From the NCBI GenBank assembly GCA_963794995.1, contig CAWCFV010000002.1, positions 3,410,001-3,474,000 on the forward strand: a DNA stretch of 64,000 bases, given 5' to 3'. Source of the stretch: CAWCFV01 sp963794995 (GTDB taxonomy: Bacteria; Actinomycetota; Actinomycetes; JACCUZ01). Numbering within the stretch: the stretch's first letter is position 1; each line of letters opens with the position of its first letter. Under the pieces are notes generated by a model. The model did not search any database, was not told the DNA's origin, and saw nothing but the letters and a program-made list of their open reading frames with translations. Below, one piece after another: positions 25,206 to 34,319 of this stretch. A program made the position numbers and the translations under genes.

Positions 25206-26132
25206 TCAGACCTGAGGGGCCACCTGCTCCGCGACCAGGCGCAGGTGGTCCAGGTCGGCGAGGTCCAACACCTGCAGGTACACCCGGCCGGCACCCAGCT
25301 CGCCGAGCCGGCCGATCTTGTCGACGACCTCGCCGGGCGTGCCCCCCAGGCCGGCCGACCGCACCTCGTCGAGGTCGCTGCCGAGGGCGCCGGCCCGAGC
25401 GCGGGCCTGCGCCTCGTCGGCGCCGAGCGCGAGCGTCTGCGCGCAGGACAGGACGAGGGAGGCGGGGTCGCGGCCGGTGTCCTCACAGGCCCGTCGCGCC
25501 CGGTCGAAGCACGCGCCGATGACCTCCGGGGTGTCGAACGGGACGTTGTACTCCGCGGCGTAGCGCGCCGCGAGCGCCGGGGTGCGGCGCCGGCCCTTGC
25601 CGCCGACCACCACCGGCAGCGGCGACTGCACCGGCTTGGGCAGGGCGGGGGAGTCCTCCAGCGCGTAGTGCGTCCCGTGGAAGGTGAAGGACTCTCCGGG
25701 GGCGGTGGCCCACAGGCCGGTGACGACGGCGAGCTGCTCCTCCAGCCGGTCGAACCGCTCGCCGACCGACGGGAACGGCACGCCGTACGACCGGTGCTCG
25801 GCCTCGTACCAGCCGCTGCCCAGCCCGAGCTCGACCCGTCCGCCACTCATCGCGTCGACGGTCGCGACCGCGATCGCCAGCTGTCCCGGCAGGCGGAAGG
25901 TCGCGGACGTGACCATGGTGCCCAGCCGGATCCGGGACGTGTCCCGGGCCAGCCCGGCGAGCACGGCCCAGGTGTCGGTCGACCCCGGGCCGGGGTCGCC
26001 GCCGCCGATGCGCTGCAGGTGGTCGGAGCGGAAGAACGCGTCGAAGCCCAGCCGCTCGGACTCCGCCGCGACCGCCAGCAGGTCGTCGTAGGTCGCGCCC
26101 TGCTGGGGCTCGGTCATGATCCGCAGCTGCAT
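25206..26132 (-). CDS. LLM-class F420-dependent oxidoreductase
   Basis: A 308-residue TIM-barrel protein of the luciferase-like monooxygenase superfamily: ESERLGFDAFFRSDHLQRIG, TWAVLAGLARDTSRIRLGTM, GGRVELGLGSGWYEAEHRSYG and PLPVVVGGKGRRRTPALAARYA. The GSGWYE region and length match F420-dependent members common in actinobacteria. Substrate unknown. It ends 36 nt from the convergent GNAT gene and starts 9 nt after the phosphoglucomutase stop on the same strand, so the two may be co-transcribed. Confidence 0.88.
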   Translation of the reverse strand: MQLRIMTEPQQGATYDDLLAVAAESERLGFDAFFRSDHLQRIGGGDPGPGSTDTWAVLAGLARDTSRIRLGTMVTSATFRLPGQLAIAVATVDAMSGGRVELGLGSGWYEAEHRSYGVPFPSVGERFDRLEEQLAVVTGLWATAPGESFTFHGTHYALEDSPALPKPVQSPLPVVVGGKGRRRTPALAARYAAEYNVPFDTPEVIGACFDRARRACEDTGRDPASLVLSCAQTLALGADEAQARARAGALGSDLDEVRSAGLGGTPGEVVDKIGRLGELGAGRVYLQVLDLADLDHLRLVAEQVAPQV

Positions 26133-26141
26133 GCGACCCTG

Positions 26142-27803
26142 CTAGCCCGCGAGCGCGGCCGAGACGACCTCGCGGGCGGCCTCCTGCACCTCACGCAGGT
26201 GCTCGGGTCCCCGGAAGCTCTCGGCGTAGATCTTGTACACGTCCTCGGTGCCGGAGGGGCGGGCGGCGAACCACGCCGACTCGGTGGTCACCTTGAGCCC
26301 GCCGACCTTCGCCCCGTTGCCCGGGGCCTCGGTCAGCTTGGCGAGGATCGGCTCCCCGGCCAGCTCGGTGGCCGTCACCTGCTCGGGCGAGAGCGAGCCC
26401 AGCACCTTCTTCTGCTCGCGGGTCGCCGGCGCGTCCACCCTGGCGTACGCGGGGTCGCCGAAGTGCCCGGTGAGCGAGCGGTAGCGCTCGCTGGGCGTCG
26501 CCCCGGTCACGGCCAGGACCTCCGCGGCGAGCAGTGCCAGCAGGATGCCGTCCTTGTCGGTCGTCCAGACGCTGCCGTCGCGGCGCAGGAACGAGGCCCC
26601 TGCCGACTCCTCGCCGCCGAAGGCCACCGACCCGTCGAGGAGGCCGGGCACGAACCACTTGAACCCGACCGGCACCTCGACCAGCCGGCGGCCGAGCGAG
26701 TCGGCCACCCGGTCGATCATGCTCGAGCTCACCAGGGTCTTGCCGACCGCGGCATCGGGCGCCCAGTCGTCCCGGTGCATGCAGAGGTACTCGATGGCCA
26801 CCGCGAGGAAGTGGTTCGGGTTGAGCAGCCCGCCGTCCTTCGTGACGATGCCGTGGCGGTCGGCGTCGGCGTCGTTCCCCGTGGCGATGTCGTACGGGGC
26901 GTCGCCCGCCATCTGGGCGACCAGCGAGGCCATCGCGGACGGCGAGGAGCAGTCCATCCGGATCTTGCCGTCCCAGTCCAGGGTCATGAAGCGCCACGTC
27001 GGGTCGACCCTCGGGTTGACCACGGTGAGGTCCAGGCGGTGCCGTTCGGCGATCTCCCCCCAGTAGTCGACGCTGGCGCCGCCGAGCGGGTCGGCGCCGA
27101 TGCGCACTCCCGCGGTGCGGACTGCGTCGAGGTCGAGGACCGACGGCAGGTCGTCGACGTATCTGCCGAGGTAGTCGTAGGACGACGTGCTGGACGCGGC
27201 GCGGGCGCGGGCCAGCGTCACCCGCCGCACCCCCTCCAGCCCGGCGCGCAGGATCTCGTTGGCGCGGTCCTGCACCCAGCCGGTGATGTCGCCGCCGGCG
27301 GGGCCGCCGTCCGGGGGGTTGTACTTGAACCCGCCGTCGCGCGGCGGGTTGTGCGACGGCGTCACGACGACCCCGTCGGCCCGGCCCGGGTCGCCGGCGG
27401 CCCGACCCCGGTTGTGCCGCAGGATCGCGTGCGAGACGGCAGGGGTCGGCGTGAAGCGGTCCCGGTCGTCGACAAGGACGGTGACGTCGTTGCCCGCGAA
27501 CACCTCGAGGGCGGTCGCCCACGCCGGCTCCGAGAGGGCGTGGGTGTCCCGGCCGAGGAACAGCGGGCCGCGGATGCCGGCGGCCGAGCGGTGCTCGCAG
27601 ATCGCCTGGCTGGTCGCCGCGATGTGGTCCTCGTTGAACGCCGTGTCCAGCGAGGAGCCGCGGTGCCCGGAGGTGCCGAAGGCCACCTGCTGGGCGGGCT
27701 CGGACACGTCGGGGTGGCCGGTGTAGTACGCAGTCACCAGGGCGGGCACGTCGACGAGGTCGGAGTCGGCGGCGGGCTGACCTGCGCGGTCCTGGGCGCT
27801 CAT
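26142..27803 (-). CDS. pgm: alpha-D-glucose phosphate-specific phosphoglucomutase
   Basis: A 553-residue enzyme of the alpha-phosphohexomutase family. FGTSGHRGSSLDTAFNEDHI is the N-terminal signature, TPSHNPPRDGGFKYNPP holds the phosphoserine, DADADRHGIV is the metal-binding loop, GGEESAGASFLRRDG binds sugar and RPSGTEDVYKIYAES binds phosphate. It interconverts glucose-1-phosphate and glucose-6-phosphate, linking glycogen/trehalose metabolism with glycolysis. ATG at 27803; divergent from the PAS-GAF-PP2C gene with only 52 bp between. Confidence 0.95.
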   Translation of the reverse strand: MSAQDRAGQPAADSDLVDVPALVTAYYTGHPDVSEPAQQVAFGTSGHRGSSLDTAFNEDHIAATSQAICEHRSAAGIRGPLFLGRDTHALSEPAWATALEVFAGNDVTVLVDDRDRFTPTPAVSHAILRHNRGRAAGDPGRADGVVVTPSHNPPRDGGFKYNPPDGGPAGGDITGWVQDRANEILRAGLEGVRRVTLARARAASSTSSYDYLGRYVDDLPSVLDLDAVRTAGVRIGADPLGGASVDYWGEIAERHRLDLTVVNPRVDPTWRFMTLDWDGKIRMDCSSPSAMASLVAQMAGDAPYDIATGNDADADRHGIVTKDGGLLNPNHFLAVAIEYLCMHRDDWAPDAAVGKTLVSSSMIDRVADSLGRRLVEVPVGFKWFVPGLLDGSVAFGGEESAGASFLRRDGSVWTTDKDGILLALLAAEVLAVTGATPSERYRSLTGHFGDPAYARVDAPATREQKKVLGSLSPEQVTATELAGEPILAKLTEAPGNGAKVGGLKVTTESAWFAARPSGTEDVYKIYAESFRGPEHLREVQEAAREVVSAALAG

Positions 27804-27855
27804 GTCCCTCAGCGTGTCAGACTCTCCTGACCGTTTCCCAGGAGAGGTGGCAGGA

Positions 27856-30238
27856 GTGTCCGACGGTGCGCCCGCGCTGCCGGCGCCGGACGCGGAGGCT
27901 CGGGCGGCCCACCTCGATCTCGCGCTGGCGGCGGCCGAGGTCGGCACCTTCCACTGGGACATGCGCGCCGACGTCCTGGTCCTCGACGACCGGCTCTGCG
28001 GCATCTTCGACCTGGACCCGGCCACCTTCGACGGGCGCATCTCGACGTTCTTCGAGGCGCTGCTGCCCGAGGACGTGCCGGCGGTCCAGAAGGCCATCGA
28101 CGCGGCGATGGACGGCTGCGGCGAGTACTCCGCGGAGTACCGCATCCGCCGCCGCGACGGGTCGGTGCGCTGGATCGACGCCCGCGGCCGGGTCCTGCCC
28201 GGGACGGACGGAACCGCCCACCGGATGCTCGGCGTCGCGCGCGACTCGACCGACAGCAGGCTGGCCCGGGACACCGTGGCCCGGGCGCTCGAGCACATGG
28301 CCGACGGCTTCGTCTCGGTGGACCGGACCTGGCGGGTGACCTACGCCAACCAGCACGCCGAGGTCTTCCTGGGGGCCGTGCACGAGGTCGTGGGCCGGCC
28401 GCTGTGGGACGTCTGGACCCACCTGACCGCCGGCTACCGGCAGGTGATCGAGGAGGCAGCGGCCACCGGCGAGGTCCGGACCTTCGACAAGTACGTCGTC
28501 GCGCGCGGGGCCTGGTACCGGGTCCGGGCGGTCCCGCACCCGGACGGCCTGAGCCTGTTCGCGGTCGACGTCACCGCCGGCAAGGCCGCCGAGCTCGAGC
28601 GGGGGCGCTCGCTCACCCGGCCGGACCAGGCGCGCGCCGTCCTCGCCTACAGCGCAGCGCTGGCCCAGGCCGACAGCGTGGCGGACGTCATCGACGTCGT
28701 CGCGAACCTCGTGCTGCCGGCCTTCGGCGCCTCCGGCGTGCTGGTGTCCCTGGTCGACGGCAACCGCCTCCTGCTGAGCGGTCACGCGGGCTACCCGCCG
28801 GCCGCGGTCGAGATGCTCCGCCTGCTGCGGGCCGACGACGACACCCCCATCGCCCGGACACTGCGTACCCGCGAGCCGCTGTTCCTCCCGTCCCGCGAGG
28901 CCTACCTGGGGCTGTTCCGCCAGCGCCAGCGGCTCGTCCACGCGACCGGCAAGAACGCGTGGGCCTTCTTGCCGCTCACCGTCTCCGGTCGTGCGCTCGG
29001 GACCCTCACCGTCAGCTTCGACCAGCCGCGCGACTTCGCGCCGGACGAGCAGTCGCTGCTGGTGAGCGTGGGTGGCCTGCTGGCGCAGACCCTTGCCCGG
29101 GCGCGGCTGCGCGACTCGGAGCGCAGCCTGGCCGCCGAGCTGCAGCAGCAGCTGCTGCCCCGGGCACTGCCGCGACCCGGAGGGCTTCACGGCGACGGCC
29201 CGCTACCTCGCGGCCACCGACGGCATGGGCGTCGGCGGCGACTGGTACGACGTGCTCGAGCTCCCCGGGCAGCGGGTCATGCTGGTCATCGGCGACGTCC
29301 AGGGGCACACGATGCGTGCCGCGGCGGTCATGGGACAGCTGCGCAACGCACTGCGCGCCTACGCCGCCGAGGGGCACGAGCCGGCCGCGGTGATGTCGCG
29401 CACCAACCGGCTGGTGGCCGAGCTCGACCCGGGTGTCTTCGCCACCTGCGCGCTGGTCGCCGTCGACCTGCGGACCTCGACCGCGGAGGTCGTGCTCGCC
29501 GGGCACCCGCCGCCGGTCCGCACGTCGTCGTCCGGCGCGACCGAGGCGCTCCGGTCGGCGGTGGGGCCGCCGCTCGGGGTGGTCGAGGGTGAGGAGTACC
29601 GCTCGTCCCGGGTCCGGCTCGCGGCGGGTGACGTGCTGGTGCTGTTCACCGACGGGCTCGTCGAGGACGCCGACCGCAGCTACGACGCCGGCCTGGCCGT
29701 GGTGACCGCCACCCTGGAGGCCAGCTGGGCCGGTGGCGACGCGGACGTCGAGCAGCTCGCGGACGCGCTGCTGGCGGCCTCGGTGGACACCGGCCACCTG
29801 TCCGACGACGTGGCCCTGCTCGTGGTCCGCCACGACGGGCTGCCGGAGTCGGCGCGTCCCCGGCACGAGCGCATCTCGGTCGACCGGCTGGACCCCCGGG
29901 CGGCCCGCGCGGCGCGCGACTTCATCGCCCGGAACGTGGGCGAGCCCGAGCTGGTGGACCTCCGGGAGACCGCGGTCCTGCTCGTCTCGGAGGTGGTGAC
30001 CAACGCCCTGCGGCACACCGACGGCCGGATCGAGCTGGCCCTGTGGAGGTTCCCCGACAGGGTCCGGGTCGAGGTCTCCGACGAGACGTCCCGCTCACCG
30101 GTCGCGGCCGGCGGCGGGCCGCTGGACGAGTCGGGACGCGGGGTGCCGCTGATGGACGCGCTGAGCGACCGGTGGGGCACCTCGCCGCACGGTGACGGGA
30201 AGGTCGTCTGGTTCGAGCTCGACCTCCGGCCCGTCTGA
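27856..30238 (+). pseudogene. PAS-PAS-GAF-PP2C phosphatase-HATPase regulator, frameshifted
   Basis: The first frame encodes two PAS domains (about 15-125 and 140-245), a GAF domain (about 260-410) and LAAELQQQLLPRALP, the linker before an RsbU/SpoIIE phosphatase. The reading then leaves frame. Dropping one C at about 29173 gives LPDPEGFTATARYLAATDGM and joins the frame ending at 30238: GGDWYDVLELPGQRVMLVIG (PP2C metal site), LFTDGLVEDADRSYD, and a C-terminal RsbW-like HATPase (LVSEVVTNALRHTDG). GTG 27856 is preferred because the codons before it are not G/C-ended. If repaired (about 793 aa) it would regulate an anti-sigma switch. Confidence 0.85.
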
Positions 30239-30245
30239 GCCGGGG

Positions 30246-31781
30246 TCAGGCGGCGCGACGCCGGTTGTCGGGCCGACGGCCGTTGCGACGGTGCCGGTGC
30301 GGCCCGTCCGAGCCGCGACCGCCGTACGAGCCGCCGCCGGACGCGCCGTCGCGGGGCGACTGCGGCGACCGCGCGGGGCGGGCCGGGGCCGTGACGACGA
30401 CGGCCTCGCCGGACTCGGCCAGCGCGCGCACCGGCTCGCTGCCCGGGGCGGCATCGACCGGGGTGACGTCCACGCCGGCCCGGCCGAACAGGTGCCGGGC
30501 GGCCCGCAGCTGGTCGTGGGCGAGCACGGACACCACGACGCCCGACGCGCCCGCACGGGCGGTGCGACCGGACCGGTGCAGGTAGTCCTTGTGGTCGTTC
30601 GGCGGGTCGGCGTGCACGACGAGGTCGACGTCGGTGATGTGGATGCCGCGCGCCGCGACGTCGGTGGCGACGAGCACGCGGGCCTCGCCCCGGGAGAACG
30701 CGTCCAGCGCACGCTGGCGCTGGCCCTGCGTCCGGTTGCCGTGGATCGCCTGCGCCGCGACGCCGAGGCGGTCCAGCTGCTTCACGAGCCGGTCGGCACC
30801 GTGCTTGGTGCGGACGAACAGGAGGGTCCGGGCCGGCCGGGTCGCGATCTCGGCCAGGACGTCCACCTTCTGCTCGTTGCGGACGACCAGCGCGCGGTGC
30901 TCCATCGTGGTGACGTGCGACTCGGCCGGGTCGACGGCGCGCGCGACCGGGTCGGTGAGGTACTGCCGCACCAGCTTGCCGACCGCACCGTCCAGCGTCG
31001 CCGAGAAGAGCAGACGCTGCGAGCCCGACGGCGTCATGTCGAGGATCCGGCTGACGTCGGGCAGGAAGCCCATGTCGGCCATGTGGTCGGCCTCGTCGAG
31101 CACCGACACCTCGATCTGTGACAGGTCGCACGAGCGGCGCTCGATGAGGTCGAGCAGCCGGCCCGGCGTGGCCACGACCAGGTCGACGCCGCGCTCGAGC
31201 GTGGCGATCTGGCGGCCCAGGGGCGCGCCACCGAAGATCGCCACGGTCTTGACGCCCACGGCGTGACCGAGCGGCTCCAGGGCGTCGCGCACCTGCACGG
31301 CGAGCTCGCGGGTCGGGACCAGCACCAGGCCGCGGGGGGTCTTCGCCGCCGACCGGCGTCCGGCGAGCCGGGCCAGCATCGGCAGCCCGAAGGCCAGCGT
31401 CTTGCCGGAGCCGGTCTGCGCGCGGCCGAGCACGTCGTGGCCGGACAGGCAGTCGGCCAGGGTCGCGGCCTGGATCGGGAAGGCGGTGCGGATGTCGCGG
31501 CGCTCGAGGGCGGTGACCAGCGCCTGCGGGAGGCCGAGCCTGCCGAAGGAGGTCTCGGTGGGGATCGGGTTGGCGGCCGCGGCCTGCTCGAACCAGGCGG
31601 TGAGCTCGCGGTCGGCGGCCTGCTCCGCGGAGCGGGCGGCCACCTTGCCCGACGGCTTCGCCGCCGCCGCTGCGGCGGCGCGGAGCGGAGGAGCCCGAGC
31701 CGGTGCCGGCCGAGCGGTGGGGGCGCGGACCGGTGCGGGGCGCGGAGGCGCGCGGGCGGTTGCCCGAGGCGAACGAGTCAT
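30246..31781 (-). CDS. DEAD-box RNA helicase (RhlE/CsdA-like)
   Basis: A 511-residue helicase with the Q motif FGRLGLPQALVTALERRDIR, AQTGSGKTLAFGLP (motif I), PTRELAVQV (Ia), VLDEADHMADMGF (II), LFSATLDG (III), VATDVAARGIHI (V) and HRSGRTARAG (VI). The N-terminal ~60 residues are Ala/Pro/Arg-rich, and the C-terminal ~70 end in a Gly/Arg/Asn-rich tail (GRRPDNRRRAA), both typical of RNA-binding extensions. It probably helps ribosome assembly or mRNA decay in the cold. No normal Shine-Dalgarno lies upstream; see the leader at 31782-31929. Confidence 0.92.
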   Translation of the reverse strand: MTRSPRATARAPPRPAPVRAPTARPAPARAPPLRAAAAAAAKPSGKVAARSAEQAADRELTAWFEQAAAANPIPTETSFGRLGLPQALVTALERRDIRTAFPIQAATLADCLSGHDVLGRAQTGSGKTLAFGLPMLARLAGRRSAAKTPRGLVLVPTRELAVQVRDALEPLGHAVGVKTVAIFGGAPLGRQIATLERGVDLVVATPGRLLDLIERRSCDLSQIEVSVLDEADHMADMGFLPDVSRILDMTPSGSQRLLFSATLDGAVGKLVRQYLTDPVARAVDPAESHVTTMEHRALVVRNEQKVDVLAEIATRPARTLLFVRTKHGADRLVKQLDRLGVAAQAIHGNRTQGQRQRALDAFSRGEARVLVATDVAARGIHITDVDLVVHADPPNDHKDYLHRSGRTARAGASGVVVSVLAHDQLRAARHLFGRAGVDVTPVDAAPGSEPVRALAESGEAVVVTAPARPARSPQSPRDGASGGGSYGGRGSDGPHRHRRNGRRPDNRRRAA

Positions 31782-31929
31782 GGCGGGACAAGGAGGTGCT
31801 CCGATGCGGTGTTGAGGCCGCACGCGGAGGGCTGCACCGCCAGCGTGATGCTGTCGGGAGCACGTCTCCAAGGACGACCACGCGGGCAGCTCGCCCGCGG
31901 GAGTCGGTGGCAAAGGGCCACCGGGTGAT
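31782..31929 (-). promoter_or_regulatory. structured 5' leader of the DEAD-box helicase with a 16S 3'-end-like sequence
   Basis: Between the GH3 stop and the helicase ATG lies a leader of about 150 nt with nested pairing. A GGTGGC/GCCACC hairpin is at 31905-31921, a GCGGGC/GCCCGC hairpin at about 31880-31896, and a long stem pairs 31854-31863 with 31796-31804 (one bulge), enclosing a second stem (GCGGTG/CACCGC). In the usual Shine-Dalgarno position it carries GGAGCACCTCCTT (31802-31790), 12 of 13 identical to the anti-Shine-Dalgarno end of 16S rRNA. A TAGACT -10-like hexamer overlaps the GH3 stop (31941-31936). Function is inferred. Confidence 0.45.
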
Positions 31930-31938
31930 GACGGAAGT

Positions 31939-33153
31939 CTACCGGTACGCGGGGTTCGGCCGCGCCACCCCCGCTGTGTCGCTGGTCACGCCCGGCGCGA
32001 GCCCGTGGCCCGCCTTGAGGGCGAGGATCCGGCGGGCCGAGGCCTCGGCCCGGTCCCGCGGCAGCGCGCCGGTGGCCAGCGCCCGTCGGACGGCTGCCAC
32101 GGCGCGCAGCGGAGCGGCGTCGCAGGTCATCGCCCAGTCGGCGCCGGCCCGCAGCGCCCGCACCGTCGCGGTGGTCGCTGAGATGCCCAGGGCCGAGCTG
32201 GCCGCTGCCATGGCCAGCGAGTCGGTGAGGACCACGGCGTCGGGGCCGGCGCTCCGGCGCAGCCGCTGCAGCGCGCGCGGCGACTCGCTTGCCGGCACCC
32301 CGCCGGTCGTGAGGCCCCGGGACAGCAGGTGGCCGACCATGACGACCGGGGCGCCGTCGGCCAGCTCCCGGGTGAAGGGCAGCAGGTCGGCGCGCCGCAG
32401 CTGTCGCCACGGCGCCACGCGAGCCGGGCCGGTGTGGGAGTTGGTCGCCGAGCCGTGGCCCGGCCAGTGCTTGAGCACCGTCACCACGCCGGCGTCGGCC
32501 ATCCCGCGCCGCCACGCCCGGGCCCGGGCGGTGACCCGGTCCGGGCCGGCGCCGAACGCCCGGTCCAGCGAGGCGATGTAGGAGCCGCGGACGGCGAGGT
32601 CGACCACCGGCGCGAGGTCCATCCCGACCCCGAGCCGCCGCATGTCCGCGGCGTACGCGTGCGCGGTGCGCCGGACCCGGGCGGTCGACCAGCCGCCCAT
32701 GGTGCGGGCGGAGGGCAGCGGGCGGATGACCGTGCGCAGTCTCTGCACGGTGCCGCCCTCCTCGTCGCTGGCGACGAACGGCAGCACCGGGGTGCGGGCG
32801 GCGTCACGGACCGAGGCGAGCCCGGCCCGCAGCCGGGCCGGGGGCCGCGAGCCCAGCAGCGCGATCCCGCCGACGCCGGCCGCGGCGTGCCGGCGGGCCC
32901 GCGCCAGGTCGCGCAGGTCGACGCAGGAGAACACCAGCTGGGCCGCCAGCCTGCGGTCCGCCCACGTCGACGGGTCGGCACCCGCGTAACCCGCCGCCGC
33001 AGCCGGTGCCGCGCTCGCCGCGGGCGCCACCCGCGCCACGGCCCGGGTGGCCCGCACGTCGGTGCCCGCCGTGCCCGCCGCTCCCGCAGCGGCGACGAGC
33101 GTGAGTGCGACGGCGGCGAGCCGCGACGTGCGCGGGAGCTGGGGGACGGGCAC
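31939..33153 (-). CDS. secreted glycoside hydrolase family 3 (NagZ-like)
   Basis: A 404-residue protein with a signal peptide (LAAVALTLVAAAGAAGTAG) and a GH3 barrel: SDEEGGTVQRL, LGVGMDLAPVVDL, VLKHWPGHGSATNSHTGPA (the KH(F/W)PGHG motif with nearby His) and VVLTDSLAM with the nucleophile Asp. It likely releases N-acetylglucosamine from peptidoglycan or chitin fragments, as NagZ does, though without a C-terminal second domain. GTG start at 33153. It is followed on the same strand by the helicase leader. Confidence 0.88.
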   Translation of the reverse strand: MPVPQLPRTSRLAAVALTLVAAAGAAGTAGTDVRATRAVARVAPAASAAPAAAAGYAGADPSTWADRRLAAQLVFSCVDLRDLARARRHAAAGVGGIALLGSRPPARLRAGLASVRDAARTPVLPFVASDEEGGTVQRLRTVIRPLPSARTMGGWSTARVRRTAHAYAADMRRLGVGMDLAPVVDLAVRGSYIASLDRAFGAGPDRVTARARAWRRGMADAGVVTVLKHWPGHGSATNSHTGPARVAPWRQLRRADLLPFTRELADGAPVVMVGHLLSRGLTTGGVPASESPRALQRLRRSAGPDAVVLTDSLAMAAASSALGISATTATVRALRAGADWAMTCDAAPLRAVAAVRRALATGALPRDRAEASARRILALKAGHGLAPGVTSDTAGVARPNPAYR

Positions 33154-33206
33154 GGGTGGCCACCGTAGTGGGGAAGTCCGCCGGGGTCGCGCCGGTTGGG
33201 GCGGAC

Positions 33207-34316
33207 ATGAGCCACCTCTTCGCTCCGCTGACGCTGCGTGGCACGACGTTCCGCAACCGGGCCTGGGTGTCGCCGATGTGCCAGTACTCCTCCGTCGACG
33301 GCCACCCGACCGACTGGCACCTGGTGCACCTCGGCAGCCTGGCCCGCGGCGGCGCCGGCCTCGTCCTGCAGGAGGCGACGGCGGTGACCCCCGAGGGCCG
33401 CATCTCGCCGTGGGACGCCGGCATCTGGACCGACGACCAGGCCGACGGGTACGCGCGGATCGTCGACTTCGTGCGCGGTCAGGGCGCGGTGCCCGGCATC
33501 CAGCTGGCACATGCGGGCCGCAAGGGCTCGACCCGACGGCCGTGGGACGGCACGGGCTACGTCGAGCCGGCCGACGGCGGGTACGCCACCGTCGCGCCGT
33601 CGCCCCTCGCCTACGCGGACCTGCCGGTACCCAAGGAGCTCTCGACCGGCGAGATCGCGGACCTGGTCGCCGCGTTCGCCGCGGCCGCGGGCCGAGCGCT
33701 CGCCGCGGGGTTCGAGGTGGCCGAGGTGCACGCCGCGCACGGCTACCTCCTGCACGAGTTCCTGTCCCCCCTGTCCAACGAGCGAGCCGATGCCTATGGC
33801 GGTGACCTCGTCGGGCGCAGCCGGTTCCTCGTCGAGGTCGTCCGGGCCGTCCGCGCCGTGTGGCCGGACGACAAGCCGCTGCTGGTCCGGCTCTCGGCCA
33901 CCGACTGGGTCGAGGGCGGCTGGGACCTGCCGGAGACCGTCGAGGTCGCCCGGCTCCTGGCGGGGGAGGGGGTCGACCTGGTCGACGTCTCCAGCGGGGG
34001 CCTGAGCCCGGACCAGCAGATCCCCGTGCGCCCGGGCTACCAGGTGCCGTTCGCCCGCGCGGTCCGGGAGGGCAGCGGCCTGCCGGTCGCGGCGGTCGGC
34101 CTGCTCACCGAGCCCCGGCAGGTCGAGCAGGTGCTCGCGGACGGCTCCGCGGACGCGGTGGTGATGGCCCGCGAGCTGCTGCGCAACCCGCACTGGGCGC
34201 TGCTCGCGGCCGCCGAGCTCGACGACGGCAGCATCGACGGCAGCGACACCGCCGGCGGCGACGACCTCGACCTCTGGCCTGTGCAGTACCGGCGCGCGGT
34301 GCCCCGCCGGGCCTGA
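33207..34316 (+). CDS. Old Yellow Enzyme family NADH:flavin oxidoreductase (YqjM-like)
   Basis: A 369-residue TIM-barrel flavoprotein: LFAPLTLRGTTFRNRAWVSP, MCQYSSVDGHPTDWHLVHLG, QLAHAGRKGS (substrate-binding His), EVHAAHGYLLHEFLSPLSN and ERADAYGGDLVGRSRF. The MCQYS cysteine is the YqjM-type redox-tuning residue. The enzyme reduces activated C=C bonds with NAD(P)H and FMN. It ends 3 bp before the convergent HATPase-PAS gene. Confidence 0.93.
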   Translation: MSHLFAPLTLRGTTFRNRAWVSPMCQYSSVDGHPTDWHLVHLGSLARGGAGLVLQEATAVTPEGRISPWDAGIWTDDQADGYARIVDFVRGQGAVPGIQLAHAGRKGSTRRPWDGTGYVEPADGGYATVAPSPLAYADLPVPKELSTGEIADLVAAFAAAAGRALAAGFEVAEVHAAHGYLLHEFLSPLSNERADAYGGDLVGRSRFLVEVVRAVRAVWPDDKPLLVRLSATDWVEGGWDLPETVEVARLLAGEGVDLVDVSSGGLSPDQQIPVRPGYQVPFARAVREGSGLPVAAVGLLTEPRQVEQVLADGSADAVVMARELLRNPHWALLAAAELDDGSIDGSDTAGGDDLDLWPVQYRRAVPRRA

Positions 34317-34319
34317 GCC

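Noticed and set aside
22629..27830. 1733-codon open frame on the + strand
   Set aside because: It runs antisense through RecQ, LLM oxidoreductase and pgm, which have clear family motifs. It has low-complexity composition and no recognisable domain.
31790..31815. AAGGAGG ribosome-binding site followed by ATG on the + strand
   Set aside because: The frame stops after three codons (MRC) and no gene follows; the block is better explained as the complement of the 16S-like leader element.
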